Numbered from the stretch's first letter, positions 1 through 5,690 are shown. The stretch: DNA of 5,835 nt from an uncultured delta proteobacterium (GCA_903860995.1 CAIOSS010000774.1:1-5835), one strand, 5' to 3'. The notes: generated from the sequence alone by a model not told the origin. Made by a program: numbers and translations.

Positions 1-340
1 AGGTCACGACGCAGCCCGGGCTCTTCGCCTCGATGGCCCAGACGCCGCGGCCCTGGAGGTCGCCGAAGGCCTCGAGCTCGAGGTGCGTCGGGCGGGTCGC
101 CGAGAGCACCCGCGCGCTCCAGCGCAGGGTGTACGGCGCCCATCCCTTGGTGAAGAAGCTCACCACCCGCCCGACGCCGTCGGCCCCGCCCGCGTCGACC
201 TCGGTGACCTCCAGGTAGACCGAGGGCCACCAGCGCGGGAGCGCGGTCGCCTCCTCCAGGATGCTGAACACCTCCTCGGGGGTGGCTTCGAGCTCCCAGC
301 GCGTCACGAACGCGTAGCGGTTGGCGTCGTCGGCCGTCAC
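1..340 (-). CDS. SRPBCC family (START/polyketide cyclase-like) protein, 3' end cut by window edge
   Basis: The reading frame begins with GTG at 340-338 and stays open for 113 codons to the left edge, so the C-terminus is missing. The translation begins VTADDANRYAFVTRWELEA and continues with PEEVF (about residues 22-26), LPRWWPSVYLEV (about 37-48), a GVGR turn, KGWAPYTLRW (about 68-77) and a later GDLQGRGVW segment. This order, a first strand, an EEVF helix, a P-x-WWP loop and then a W-rich sheet, is typical of SRPBCC ligand-binding folds annotated as polyketide cyclase/dehydrase or START-like. Such proteins bind hydrophobic ligands in a helix-grip cavity; the ligand here cannot be told. The GTG overlaps the TGA of the rhodanese-adenylyltransferase gene by four bases (GTGA) and has no Shine-Dalgarno sequence, so it is probably translated by coupling. 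Fold assignment is fairly sure; function is unknown. Confidence 0.8.
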   Translation of the reverse strand, partial: MTADDANRYAFVTRWELEATPEEVFSILEEATALPRWWPSVYLEVTEVDAGGADGVGRVVSFFTKGWAPYTLRWSARVLSATRPTHLELEAFGDLQGRGVWAIEAKSPGCVVT

Positions 341-1509
341 GGTTGCCCGGGCAGCGCGCAGAAGTTCTCGTAGTCGATGTAGCTGTCGATGCTCGGGTGC
401 TTGCCGCACATCGGGCAGTCGTCGTCGCGGCGCAGCTTGAGCTCGCGGAACTTCATCCCGAGCGAGTCGTAGGTCAGCAGCCGCCCGACGAGCGGCGTGC
501 CGATCTTGAGCACCAGCTTGATCGCCTCGGTGGCCTGGATCATCCCGATGAGCCCCGGCAGCACGCCGAGCACGCCGGCCTCCTGGCACGAGGGCGCGAG
601 GTGCGCGGGCGGCGGCTCGGGGTAGAGGCATCGGTAGCAGGGACCCTCGTAGGGGACGAAGGTGGTCACCTGCCCCTCGAAGCGGAAGATGCTCCCGTGC
701 ACGACGGGCTTGCGCTTCATCACCGACGCGTCGTTGACGAGGTAGCGGGTGGGGAAGTTGTCGCAGCCGTCTACGATGACGTCGAAGCCGTCGAAGATCC
801 GGTCGACGTTATCGCTCGTGAGCCGCTCCTGGAATTTCACCACGTTGAGCTCGGGGTTGAGCCCCTTCAGGGTCTTCTCCGCCGAGTCGACCTTCGGCAT
901 GCCCACCGTCGCGATGCTGTGGATCACCTGGCGCTGCAGGTTGGACGCGTCCACCACGTCGGCGTCGACGAGCCCGATGGTGCCGACGCCCGCCGCCGCG
1001 AGGTAGAGCGCCGCCGGGGCGCCGAGGCCGCCCGCGCCGAGGCAGAGCACCCTCGCGTCGAGCAGCTTCGCCTGCCCCTTCTCGCCCACCTCGGGGAGCA
1101 GGAGGTGACGCGAGTACCGGTCGCGCTGGTCGGCCGTGAGCGCGCGCGGAACCTCCATGGGGTACCGCCGGTCCTTCCACTGCGAGTAGCCCGGGTTGGC
1201 GCTCTCGACGCGGGTGTACCCCATCTCCTGGAGCGTGCGCGCGGCCAGCGCCGAGCGCGTGCCGCCCGCGCAGTACAACACCAGGGCGGCGTCCTTCTGG
1301 GGCAGCAGCGACTCGGCCTTGCTCTCCAGGTGACCGCGCGGGATGTGCACCGCGCCGGGGATGTAGCCCGCCCGGTACTCGTCCCCCTCGCGCACGTCGA
1401 CCAGGGTGAAATCGGGCTTCGACTCCAGCCGGGCCTTCAGCTCCTCGAGCGAGACCTCGCGGATCGCCCGGCGGGTCTCGGCCATGATCTCCTGAAACGT
1501 CTTCGCCAT
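337..1509 (-). CDS. Rhodanese-MoeB/ThiF fusion: sulfur-carrier-protein adenylyltransferase/sulfurtransferase
   Basis: A 390-residue two-domain protein. Residues about 18-120 are a rhodanese domain, with LVDVREGDEY (36-45), YIPGAVHIPRG (49-59) and the active-site loop CAGGTRS (80-86), whose Cys80 would carry a persulfide. Residues about 125-385 are an E1-like ThiF/MoeB domain: RYSRHLLLPEVG (131-142), the ATP-binding GAGGLG (158-163), DADVVDASNLQRQ (182-194), VDGCDNFPTRY (246-256), zinc ligands in CYRC (291-294) and CPMC (365-368), and Cys308 in SCQEAGVLGVLPG, at the position of the reactive cysteine of MOCS3/Uba4 enzymes. The family adenylates the C-terminal glycine of a ubiquitin-like sulfur carrier (MoaD, ThiS or CysO type) and passes sulfur to it in the cytoplasm. 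No carrier gene is in the window, so the pathway (molybdopterin, thiamine, thiolated tRNA or cysteine) is open. The rhodanese domain is N-terminal, opposite to MOCS3/MoeZ. The ATG at 1509 fits the domain start and follows GGAG at 1525-1522. Confidence 0.93.
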   Translation of the reverse strand: MAKTFQEIMAETRRAIREVSLEELKARLESKPDFTLVDVREGDEYRAGYIPGAVHIPRGHLESKAESLLPQKDAALVLYCAGGTRSALAARTLQEMGYTRVESANPGYSQWKDRRYPMEVPRALTADQRDRYSRHLLLPEVGEKGQAKLLDARVLCLGAGGLGAPAALYLAAAGVGTIGLVDADVVDASNLQRQVIHSIATVGMPKVDSAEKTLKGLNPELNVVKFQERLTSDNVDRIFDGFDVIVDGCDNFPTRYLVNDASVMKRKPVVHGSIFRFEGQVTTFVPYEGPCYRCLYPEPPPAHLAPSCQEAGVLGVLPGLIGMIQATEAIKLVLKIGTPLVGRLLTYDSLGMKFRELKLRRDDDCPMCGKHPSIDSYIDYENFCALPGQP

Positions 1510-1510
1510 C

Positions 1511-1519
1511 GGGGGGGGG
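1511..1519. repeat. Nine-base G homopolymer between Shine-Dalgarno and start codon
   Basis: Nine G on the plus strand read as nine C in the minus-strand transcript. They lie between GGAG (1525-1522) and the ATG (1509-1507) of the rhodanese-adenylyltransferase gene. The spacer is 12 bases, longer than the usual 5-9, and the tract is nearly all of it. Gain or loss of a base would change Shine-Dalgarno spacing without changing the protein. That the tract is there is certain; any regulatory effect is inferred. Confidence 0.6.
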
Positions 1520-1571
1520 AACTCCAGTGATTGCAGGTGCGCCGACGGCCCCGCGCACCGCGCCGGGCTTC

Positions 1572-1600
1572 GTCACCATGGTGGACGCGGGTTCTACAAT
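1572..1600 (+). promoter_or_regulatory. Candidate sigma-70-type promoter for the purM operon
   Basis: The -10 candidate TACAAT (1595-1600) matches five of six consensus bases and stands out in a very GC-rich region. Seventeen bases upstream is GTCACC (1572-1577), a weak -35 with three of six matches. Transcription would start near 1607, giving a leader of about 74 bases before purM. The same AT-rich patch read on the minus strand gives TATTGT (1601-1596), a four-of-six -10 that might serve the divergent gene, but no -35 was found for it. A TTGACG at 1641-1646 is a good -35 but has no matching -10. Confidence 0.35.
1574..1583. promoter_or_regulatory. Palindrome CACCATGGTG in divergent intergenic region, possible operator
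   Basis: A perfect 10-base inverted repeat in the 171-base region between the divergent minus-strand gene and purM. It overlaps the -35 element of the best purM promoter candidate, where a repressor could compete with RNA polymerase. It does not resemble the known enterobacterial PurR operator. A 10-base palindrome can occur by chance in such GC-rich DNA, so this is weak evidence. Confidence 0.2.
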
Positions 1601-1680
1601 ACTGGAGCCGCGACGGCCAGGGGCCTTCGCGCGGTCGGCATTGACGGTGCGACGGTCGATCCCGTAGGTGTTGCCCGGAG

Positions 1681-2727
1681 ATGGCACGACTGACGTATCG
1701 AGACGCTGGGGTGGACGCTGCCCTCGGCGACGCCGTGGTGGAGAAGATCAAGCCCATGGTGGCCTCGACGCGGCGCCCGGAGGTGCTCGGCGACCTCGGC
1801 GGCTTCGCGGGCCTCTGCCGCCTGCCGATGGGGCTGCGCGAGCCGATTCTGGTGAGCGGCACCGACGGCGTCGGCACCAAGCTCAAGATCGCGTTCGCGC
1901 TCAACCGCCACGACACGGTGGGCATCGACCTCGTGGCGATGTGCGCGAACGACGTCGCGACGGTGGGCGCTGACTGCCTCTTCTTCCTCGACTACTTTGC
2001 GACGGGCGTGCTCGACGCGGGCATCGCGCAGGGCGTCATCTCGGGCGTGGCGGAGGGCTGCCGCCGCGCGGGGTGCGCGCTCCTCGGCGGCGAGACCGCC
2101 GAGCTCCCGGGGATGTACCCGAAGAACGAGTACGACCTCGCGGGCTTCTGCGTGGGCGTGGTCGACAAACACAAGATGCTCGATGCCTCGCAGGTGCGCG
2201 TAGGCGACGTGCTCATCGGCGTGCACTCCTCGGGGCTGCACTCCAACGGGTACTCGCTCGCGCGCCGCGCGCTGCTCGAGGTGGCGAAGTACGACTTCGA
2301 CCAGGTGCTGGGCGGCCTCGGGCGCACGCTCGGCGAGGAGCTTCTCGAGCCCACGAAGATCTACTCCCGGGCCGTGCAGCGGGCGGTGACGACGGGCCAG
2401 GTGCGCGCCGTCGCCCACATCACGGGCGCGGGCCTGCCTGGCAACGTCCCGCGGGTGCTGCCCAACGGCGTCGGGGTGACCCTCGATCTGCGGCGCTGGC
2501 CGCGCCCGGAGATCTTCTCGCTCATCCAGGCGGCGGGCGACATCGAGGAGGCGGAGATGCGTCGGACCTTCAACCTCGGGCTCGGGCTCGTGGTGGTCAC
2601 CGCCGCGCAGGGCGCCGACTCGGTGCTCGCGGCCTTCCGGGACATGGGGCAGCCCGCGGACATCGTCGGCGAGGTCGTGGCCTCCGACGCGGCCGACGAC
2701 GATCGCGTGGTCTTCGTCGGCGGATGA
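1681..2727 (+). CDS. purM: Phosphoribosylformylglycinamidine cyclo-ligase (AIR synthetase)
   Basis: A 348-residue protein, the usual length for PurM. It uses ATP to close formylglycinamidine ribonucleotide (FGAM) into aminoimidazole ribonucleotide (AIR) in de novo purine synthesis, as a cytoplasmic homodimer. Family motifs in order: LTYRDAGVD (4-12), the glycine-rich ATP-binding SGTDGVGTKLKIAF (59-72), GIDLVAMCANDV (81-92), GGETAELPGMY (136-146), SSGLHSNGYSL (183-193), HITGAGLPGNVPRVLP (246-261) and FNLGLGLVVV (297-306). In the fifth-listed HITG motif the usual ITGGG is ITGAG (Ala250), a mild substitution. The ATG at 1681 is set by the conserved N-terminus. GGAG directly abuts it (1677-1680), too close to act, so AGGTG at 1666-1670 with a 10-base spacer is the more likely ribosome site. 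First gene of a plus-strand operon; its TGA overlaps the purN ATG. Confidence 0.97.
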   Translation: MARLTYRDAGVDAALGDAVVEKIKPMVASTRRPEVLGDLGGFAGLCRLPMGLREPILVSGTDGVGTKLKIAFALNRHDTVGIDLVAMCANDVATVGADCLFFLDYFATGVLDAGIAQGVISGVAEGCRRAGCALLGGETAELPGMYPKNEYDLAGFCVGVVDKHKMLDASQVRVGDVLIGVHSSGLHSNGYSLARRALLEVAKYDFDQVLGGLGRTLGEELLEPTKIYSRAVQRAVTTGQVRAVAHITGAGLPGNVPRVLPNGVGVTLDLRRWPRPEIFSLIQAAGDIEEAEMRRTFNLGLGLVVVTAAQGADSVLAAFRDMGQPADIVGEVVASDAADDDRVVFVGG

Positions 2728-3338
2728 CCGCGTCGCGCGTCGTGGTCCTCGTCTCGGGCGGCGGGACCAACCTCCAGTCCCTGCTCGACGCCGAGCGCGC
2801 GGGAACGCTCGGGGACGCCGCCGTGGTCGGGGTGGTTTCCAACCGCCCCGGGGTGCGCGCCCTCGAGCGCGCCGCGGCTGCGGGCGTCCCCACCCGCGTG
2901 CTCGACCACCGCGCCTTCGCCGACCGGGCGGCCTTCGACGCCGCGCTGCGCGCCGAGGTCGAGGCGCTGGGCGCCGACCTGGTGGTGCTCGCGGGCTTCA
3001 TGCGGGTGCTCACCGAAGGCTTCCTCGCGGGCTTCGTCGACCGGGTGATCAACATCCACCCGTCGCTGCTCCCCGCCTTCCCCGGGGTGCGCGGCCCGGC
3101 CCAGGCTTTACAGTACGGCGTAAAGATCAGCGGCTGCACGGTGCACTTCGTCGACGCGGGCCTCGACACCGGGGCCGTCATCGCGCAGGCCGCGGTGCCG
3201 GTGCGCGACGACGACACCGAGGAGACCCTCGCCGCGCGCATCCTCGTCGAGGAGCACCGGCTGCTCCCGGCCGCGGTGGCCGACCTCGCGGGGGCCCGGC
3301 TGCGGCGCGAGGGCCGGCGCGTCCACCGGGTCCCGTGA
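2724..3338 (+). CDS. purN: Phosphoribosylglycinamide formyltransferase (GAR transformylase)
   Basis: A 204-residue protein, close to the roughly 200-210 of bacterial PurN. It moves a formyl group from 10-formyltetrahydrofolate to glycinamide ribonucleotide, the third step of de novo purine synthesis. Visible motifs are VVVLVSGGGTNLQSLLDA (6-23, phosphate-binding GGGTNLQ at 12-18), LVVLAGFMRVL (86-96), NIHPSLLPAFPG (110-121, catalytic Asn110 and His112) and GCTVHFVDAGLDTG (137-150, catalytic Asp148). All three catalytic residues known from the Escherichia coli enzyme are present. The ATG sits in an ATGA overlap with the end of purM and has only a weak GGCGG upstream, so translation is probably coupled. 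The frame is open far upstream inside purM, but the GGGTNLQ position fixes the start at 2724. It ends in a GTGA overlap with the next gene. Confidence 0.97.
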   Translation: MTASRVVVLVSGGGTNLQSLLDAERAGTLGDAAVVGVVSNRPGVRALERAAAAGVPTRVLDHRAFADRAAFDAALRAEVEALGADLVVLAGFMRVLTEGFLAGFVDRVINIHPSLLPAFPGVRGPAQALQYGVKISGCTVHFVDAGLDTGAVIAQAAVPVRDDDTEETLAARILVEEHRLLPAAVADLAGARLRREGRRVHRVP

Positions 3339-4843
3339 CGGCGCCGCGCAGCTCGTACGACGTCATCGTCATCGGGCTCTCGCTCGGGGCGCTCGCGACC
3401 GGAGCGCTGCTCGCCCGGCGAGGCTTCCGCGTCGTGGCCCTCGGCCACGGAGCGCTCCCGTACCGCTACGAGCGCGGGGGCATGGCCCTCTACCGCGGCC
3501 TCGGGGCGCTCACCGCGCACGAGAGCCCTGCGTTTCGTAGGGTGTTCGCCGAGCTGGCGCTGCTGCCCGCGGTGCGCCGACGGCTCACGACCCTCGACCC
3601 CGCGTGGCAGGTGGTGCTCCCGCGTCAGCGCATCGACGTCCCCGCCGCGGGAGACCGTCGCGTGGCGGAGGTGTTGAGGGAGTTTCCCGAGGTGCCCCGC
3701 GCGGTGGAGGAATTCTACGCCGCGCTCTCGGGCGCGGACGCCGCCCTGGACGCCCTCTTCGGAGCGGACCTCTCCTGGCCCCCGGAGGGCTTCTGGGAGC
3801 GGCGCCGCGCCCGCGCGCTCGCCGACGCCCTCCCGCTTCGGCCGGGGGCTGACCTCCTCGGCGCCTTCGCGAGCGACCATGCGTTTCGCACCTTCGTCGA
3901 CGCCCAGTGCCGCTTCGCCGGGGCCGTCGACCCCGACGGGTTGAGCACCCTCCGACGGGCGCGCGCCCACGGGTCAGCCCGCGCCGCGATGCTCGACGGT
4001 GACGAGCACGACGAGCTCACCCGCATGCTGCTCGAGAAGATCCTCCAGCACGGCGGCGAGGTCCGCCCGCGGGACGCCGTCGAGCGCATCGTGGTGCGCC
4101 GCGGCCGCGCCGTGGGCGTGGAGCTCTCGGGCGTCGACGAGGGCCTCGGGGGGCAGTGGGTGGTCACCGGCCTCGACGCCTCCGCGGCGAACCGTCTCAC
4201 CGGCGAGCCCATGTCCCGCGGCTACACGCAGGCGATGCTGTCCGCCCGCCCGCGCCACTACCGCTACCTTCTCAACGTCGTGGTGCGCCGCGATGTGCTC
4301 CCGGTGGGCATGGCCCGGCGCCTCTTCGCGGTGATGGACAACGCCCGGCCGCTCACGGAGGAGAACCTCCTGGCCGTCGAGGTCGCCCCCGGCGACGGGC
4401 CCGAGGCGACCCTCCGCGTCGGCACGCTGCTGCCGCGGGCGCTGGTCGACGCGGGTGACACGGCCCTCCGTAGGGTGCGCCCCCGGGTGCTGGGCGCGCT
4501 CGCGCGGGTCATCCCCTTCCTCGAGCGCAACACGGTGTGGGTGGAGTCGCCCTACGACGGGCTCGGCGCCGATGACCCGACCGGTAGCGCCCGCGCCCGG
4601 CCTGCGCCCGCCGAGGCGATGGAGCCGCTGGAGGAGTTCTCCGCGCCGGGCTTCCTCGGGCTCTGCGGTCATCCGCTGCGCGGAGACGTCGAACGGCTGC
4701 TGCTCCCGGGACGCCAGGCGGTGCCCGCGCTGGGCATGGAGGGCGAGCTCCTCGCGGCCCTCTCCGCGGCACGAACCATCACCCGCAGCGACCCATCGAA
4801 GGAGCGCCTCCGGGTCGAGCTGTGGTCTCGGGTGGAGTCCTGA
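3335..4843 (+). CDS. Phytoene desaturase-like FAD/NAD(P)-binding family protein, degenerate nucleotide motif
   Basis: A 502-residue protein starting with GTG in a GTGA overlap with purN. Residues 8-37 have the shape of a Rossmann beta-alpha-beta unit (YDVIVIGLSLGALATGALL, then a positively charged turn and VVAL). Residues 239-264 (HGGEVRPRDAVERIVV, then RGRAVGVEL) match the segment in phytoene desaturases and related amine oxidases that leads back to the FAD domain. Residues 455-482 (LLLPGRQAVPALGMEGELL and following) match the C-terminal flavin-contacting segment. The family's usual GxGxxG is here GLSLGA (14-19), with Ser16 and Ala19 replacing two glycines, and the acidic residue after the second strand is missing (GHG, 37-39). 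Flavin binding is therefore uncertain, and it may be a structural relative with altered cofactor use. No carotenoid genes are nearby; substrate unknown. No signal peptide or membrane span seen. Confidence 0.8.
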   Translation: MTAPRSSYDVIVIGLSLGALATGALLARRGFRVVALGHGALPYRYERGGMALYRGLGALTAHESPAFRRVFAELALLPAVRRRLTTLDPAWQVVLPRQRIDVPAAGDRRVAEVLREFPEVPRAVEEFYAALSGADAALDALFGADLSWPPEGFWERRRARALADALPLRPGADLLGAFASDHAFRTFVDAQCRFAGAVDPDGLSTLRRARAHGSARAAMLDGDEHDELTRMLLEKILQHGGEVRPRDAVERIVVRRGRAVGVELSGVDEGLGGQWVVTGLDASAANRLTGEPMSRGYTQAMLSARPRHYRYLLNVVVRRDVLPVGMARRLFAVMDNARPLTEENLLAVEVAPGDGPEATLRVGTLLPRALVDAGDTALRRVRPRVLGALARVIPFLERNTVWVESPYDGLGADDPTGSARARPAPAEAMEPLEEFSAPGFLGLCGHPLRGDVERLLLPGRQAVPALGMEGELLAALSAARTITRSDPSKERLRVELWSRVES

Positions 4844-4867
4844 GGTCGCGCGCTGTCCCGACTCCAC
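4832..4867 (+). terminator. Inverted repeat across the stop codon of the flavoprotein-like gene, weak terminator candidate
   Basis: GTGGAGTC (4832-4839) and GACTCCAC (4860-4867) form a perfect 8-base stem around a 20-base loop that holds the TGA stop (4841-4843). No T-run follows, so this is not a classical intrinsic terminator. It could be a 3' stabilising structure or pause site at the end of the purM operon. A second overlapping possibility pairs CTGTC (4853-4857) with GACAG (4872-4876). Confidence 0.3.
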
Positions 4868-4880
4868 AGGTGACAGACGG

Positions 4881-4909
4881 TTGACGGGAGTAGGGAATCC
4901 ACTTAGCGT
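4881..4909 (+). promoter_or_regulatory. Candidate promoter for the microcompartment shell gene
   Basis: TTGACG (4881-4886) matches five of six -35 bases. After exactly 17 bases comes TAGCGT (4904-4909), which keeps the most conserved T, A and final T of the -10. Transcription would start near 4916 and give a leader of about 74 bases. An alternative -10, TATATC (4980-4985), lies just upstream of the GTG and would give a nearly leaderless transcript, but it has no good -35. Confidence 0.4.
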
Positions 4910-4931
4910 CCGCGCGCTCTCGCGCAGCGTT

Positions 4932-4960
4932 TCTCTGGGTCACCTCTCCAGAGACGTCTC
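4932..4960 (+). promoter_or_regulatory. Hairpin plus overlapping palindrome in the leader of the shell gene
   Basis: TCTCTGG (4932-4938) and CCAGAGA (4948-4954) are a perfect 7-base stem with a 9-base loop. Sharing its right arm, GAGACGTCTC (4951-4960) is a perfect 10-base palindrome. The two structures compete for the same bases (4951-4954). They lie in the predicted transcript about 30 bases ahead of the start codon. They could be an RNA switch-like leader or a DNA operator; neither role is shown. Confidence 0.3.
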
Positions 4961-4989
4961 ATCGATCCCGAGCGAAACCTATATCCCCC

Positions 4990-5616
4990 GTGCAGCTTCG
5001 AACCTTCATCCACATCGATGTGCTCCAGCCCCAGCTGGCCGGCTTCTTCCAGACGGTGTCGTCGGGGTTCCAGCCGCTCGCGGGGCAGGCCGCCCTCATC
5101 GTGGAGATCGCTCCGGGCATCGCCATCAACAGCCTCACCGACGCTGCGTTGAAGCACACCCGGGTGCTCCCCGGCATGCAGATCGTCGAGCGCTCCTACG
5201 GCCTCGTCGAGGTCCACCACTTCGACCAGGGCGACGTGCGGGCTGCGGGCGAGGCGATGCTCTCGCGGGCAGGCCTGAAGGTCGAAGACCGCATGACCGC
5301 GGAGATCGTGTCGCGAGAGGTGATCACTGGCATCGACGCCCACCAGGCGATGCTGGTCAATCGCATGCGGCACGGCCAGCTCCTGCTCGAAGGCGAGACC
5401 CTCTATGTGCTCGAGATCGCCCCGGCGGGTTACGCCGCGCTGGCGGCGAACGAGGCCGAGAAGGCCGCCAACATCAACCTCCTCGAGGTGGTGACCTTCG
5501 GGCAGTTTGGTCGCCTCTACCTCGGCGGTCGCGAGGAGGAGGTCGCGCAGGCGGCGGCGGCGGCGGAGCGCGCGCTGCGCGCCGTCACCGGCCGGGCCCC
5601 GCGGGCCAAGGGATGA
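4990..5616 (+). CDS. Tandem-domain bacterial microcompartment shell protein (BMC-T, trimer type)
   Basis: A 208-residue protein with two successive BMC domains, which in this family trimerise into a pseudohexameric shell tile. The halves repeat: VEIAPGIAINSLTDAALK (38-55) parallels LEIAPAGYAALAANEAEK (141-158), and VERSYGLVEVHHFDQGDV (66-83) parallels TFGQFGRLYLGGREEEV (169-185). The openings RTFIHIDVLQPQLAGFF (4-20) and REVITGIDAHQAMLVNRM (109-126) fit the permuted BMC-T type. From memory, not alignment, it closely resembles H. ochraceum BMC-T proteins such as HO_3341 and HO_5816, whose trimers can stack. Glu67-Arg68 sit where CsoS1D-type proteins have pore-gating Glu-Arg residues. Start is GTG; an in-frame stop at 4891 and lack of other starts exclude a longer form, and the family N-terminus agrees. 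No Shine-Dalgarno is visible. No other shell or enzyme gene is present; cargo unknown. The tail (201-208) is short and basic. Confidence 0.92.
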   Translation: MQLRTFIHIDVLQPQLAGFFQTVSSGFQPLAGQAALIVEIAPGIAINSLTDAALKHTRVLPGMQIVERSYGLVEVHHFDQGDVRAAGEAMLSRAGLKVEDRMTAEIVSREVITGIDAHQAMLVNRMRHGQLLLEGETLYVLEIAPAGYAALAANEAEKAANINLLEVVTFGQFGRLYLGGREEEVAQAAAAAERALRAVTGRAPRAKG

Positions 5617-5658
5617 GCCTCATCACTGATGGCTCGCATCGATTGACCAGCTTCGTGC

Positions 5659-5690
5659 GCCTCGTGTCACAACGCGAGGCGTGTTTCTTG
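5659..5690 (+). terminator. Intrinsic terminator-like hairpin after the shell gene
   Basis: Bases 5659-5667 (GCCTCGTGT) pair with 5672-5680 (ACGCGAGGC) as a 9-base stem with one G-T wobble and a CACA loop. GTGTTTCTTG follows, a moderately T-rich stretch. It lies 43 bases after the shell-gene stop and before the next gene, where a terminator is expected. The T-tract is imperfect, so efficiency may be partial. Confidence 0.55.

Noticed and set aside
343..1530. A 395-codon open frame on the plus strand opposite the rhodanese-adenylyltransferase gene
   Set aside because: It is an antisense shadow, rich in R, A, V, H and D as expected from reading a GC-rich gene backwards, with no recognisable domain. 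The minus-strand frame has full family motifs.
1641..1670. TTGACG as -35 of a purM promoter close to the start codon
   Set aside because: The -35 is good but the bases 17-18 further on (GTAGGT or TAGGTG) match the -10 poorly, and transcription would begin almost at the start codon.
2073..2723. Longer purN starting inside purM
   Set aside because: The frame is open, but that stretch is an R/A-rich shadow of purM. The PurN glycine loop lies 12 residues after the ATG at 2724, as in the family.
2597..3970. A 457-codon minus-strand open frame across purM, purN and the flavoprotein-like gene
   Set aside because: It spans three genes with secure plus-strand motifs and its translation is low-complexity R/P/S/A. 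This is a GC-bias artefact.
5551..5565. Five tandem GCG codons in the shell gene
   Set aside because: They encode an alanine run in the last helix of the second BMC domain and reflect GC-rich alanine codon choice. The change unit is three bases, so it would not switch the gene off.
4990..5616. A link between the shell protein and purine-degrading microcompartments because of adjacent purM/purN
   Set aside because: purM and purN make purines rather than degrade them, are core genes, and are separated from the shell gene by an end structure and a new promoter. Adjacency alone does not support a metabolic link.
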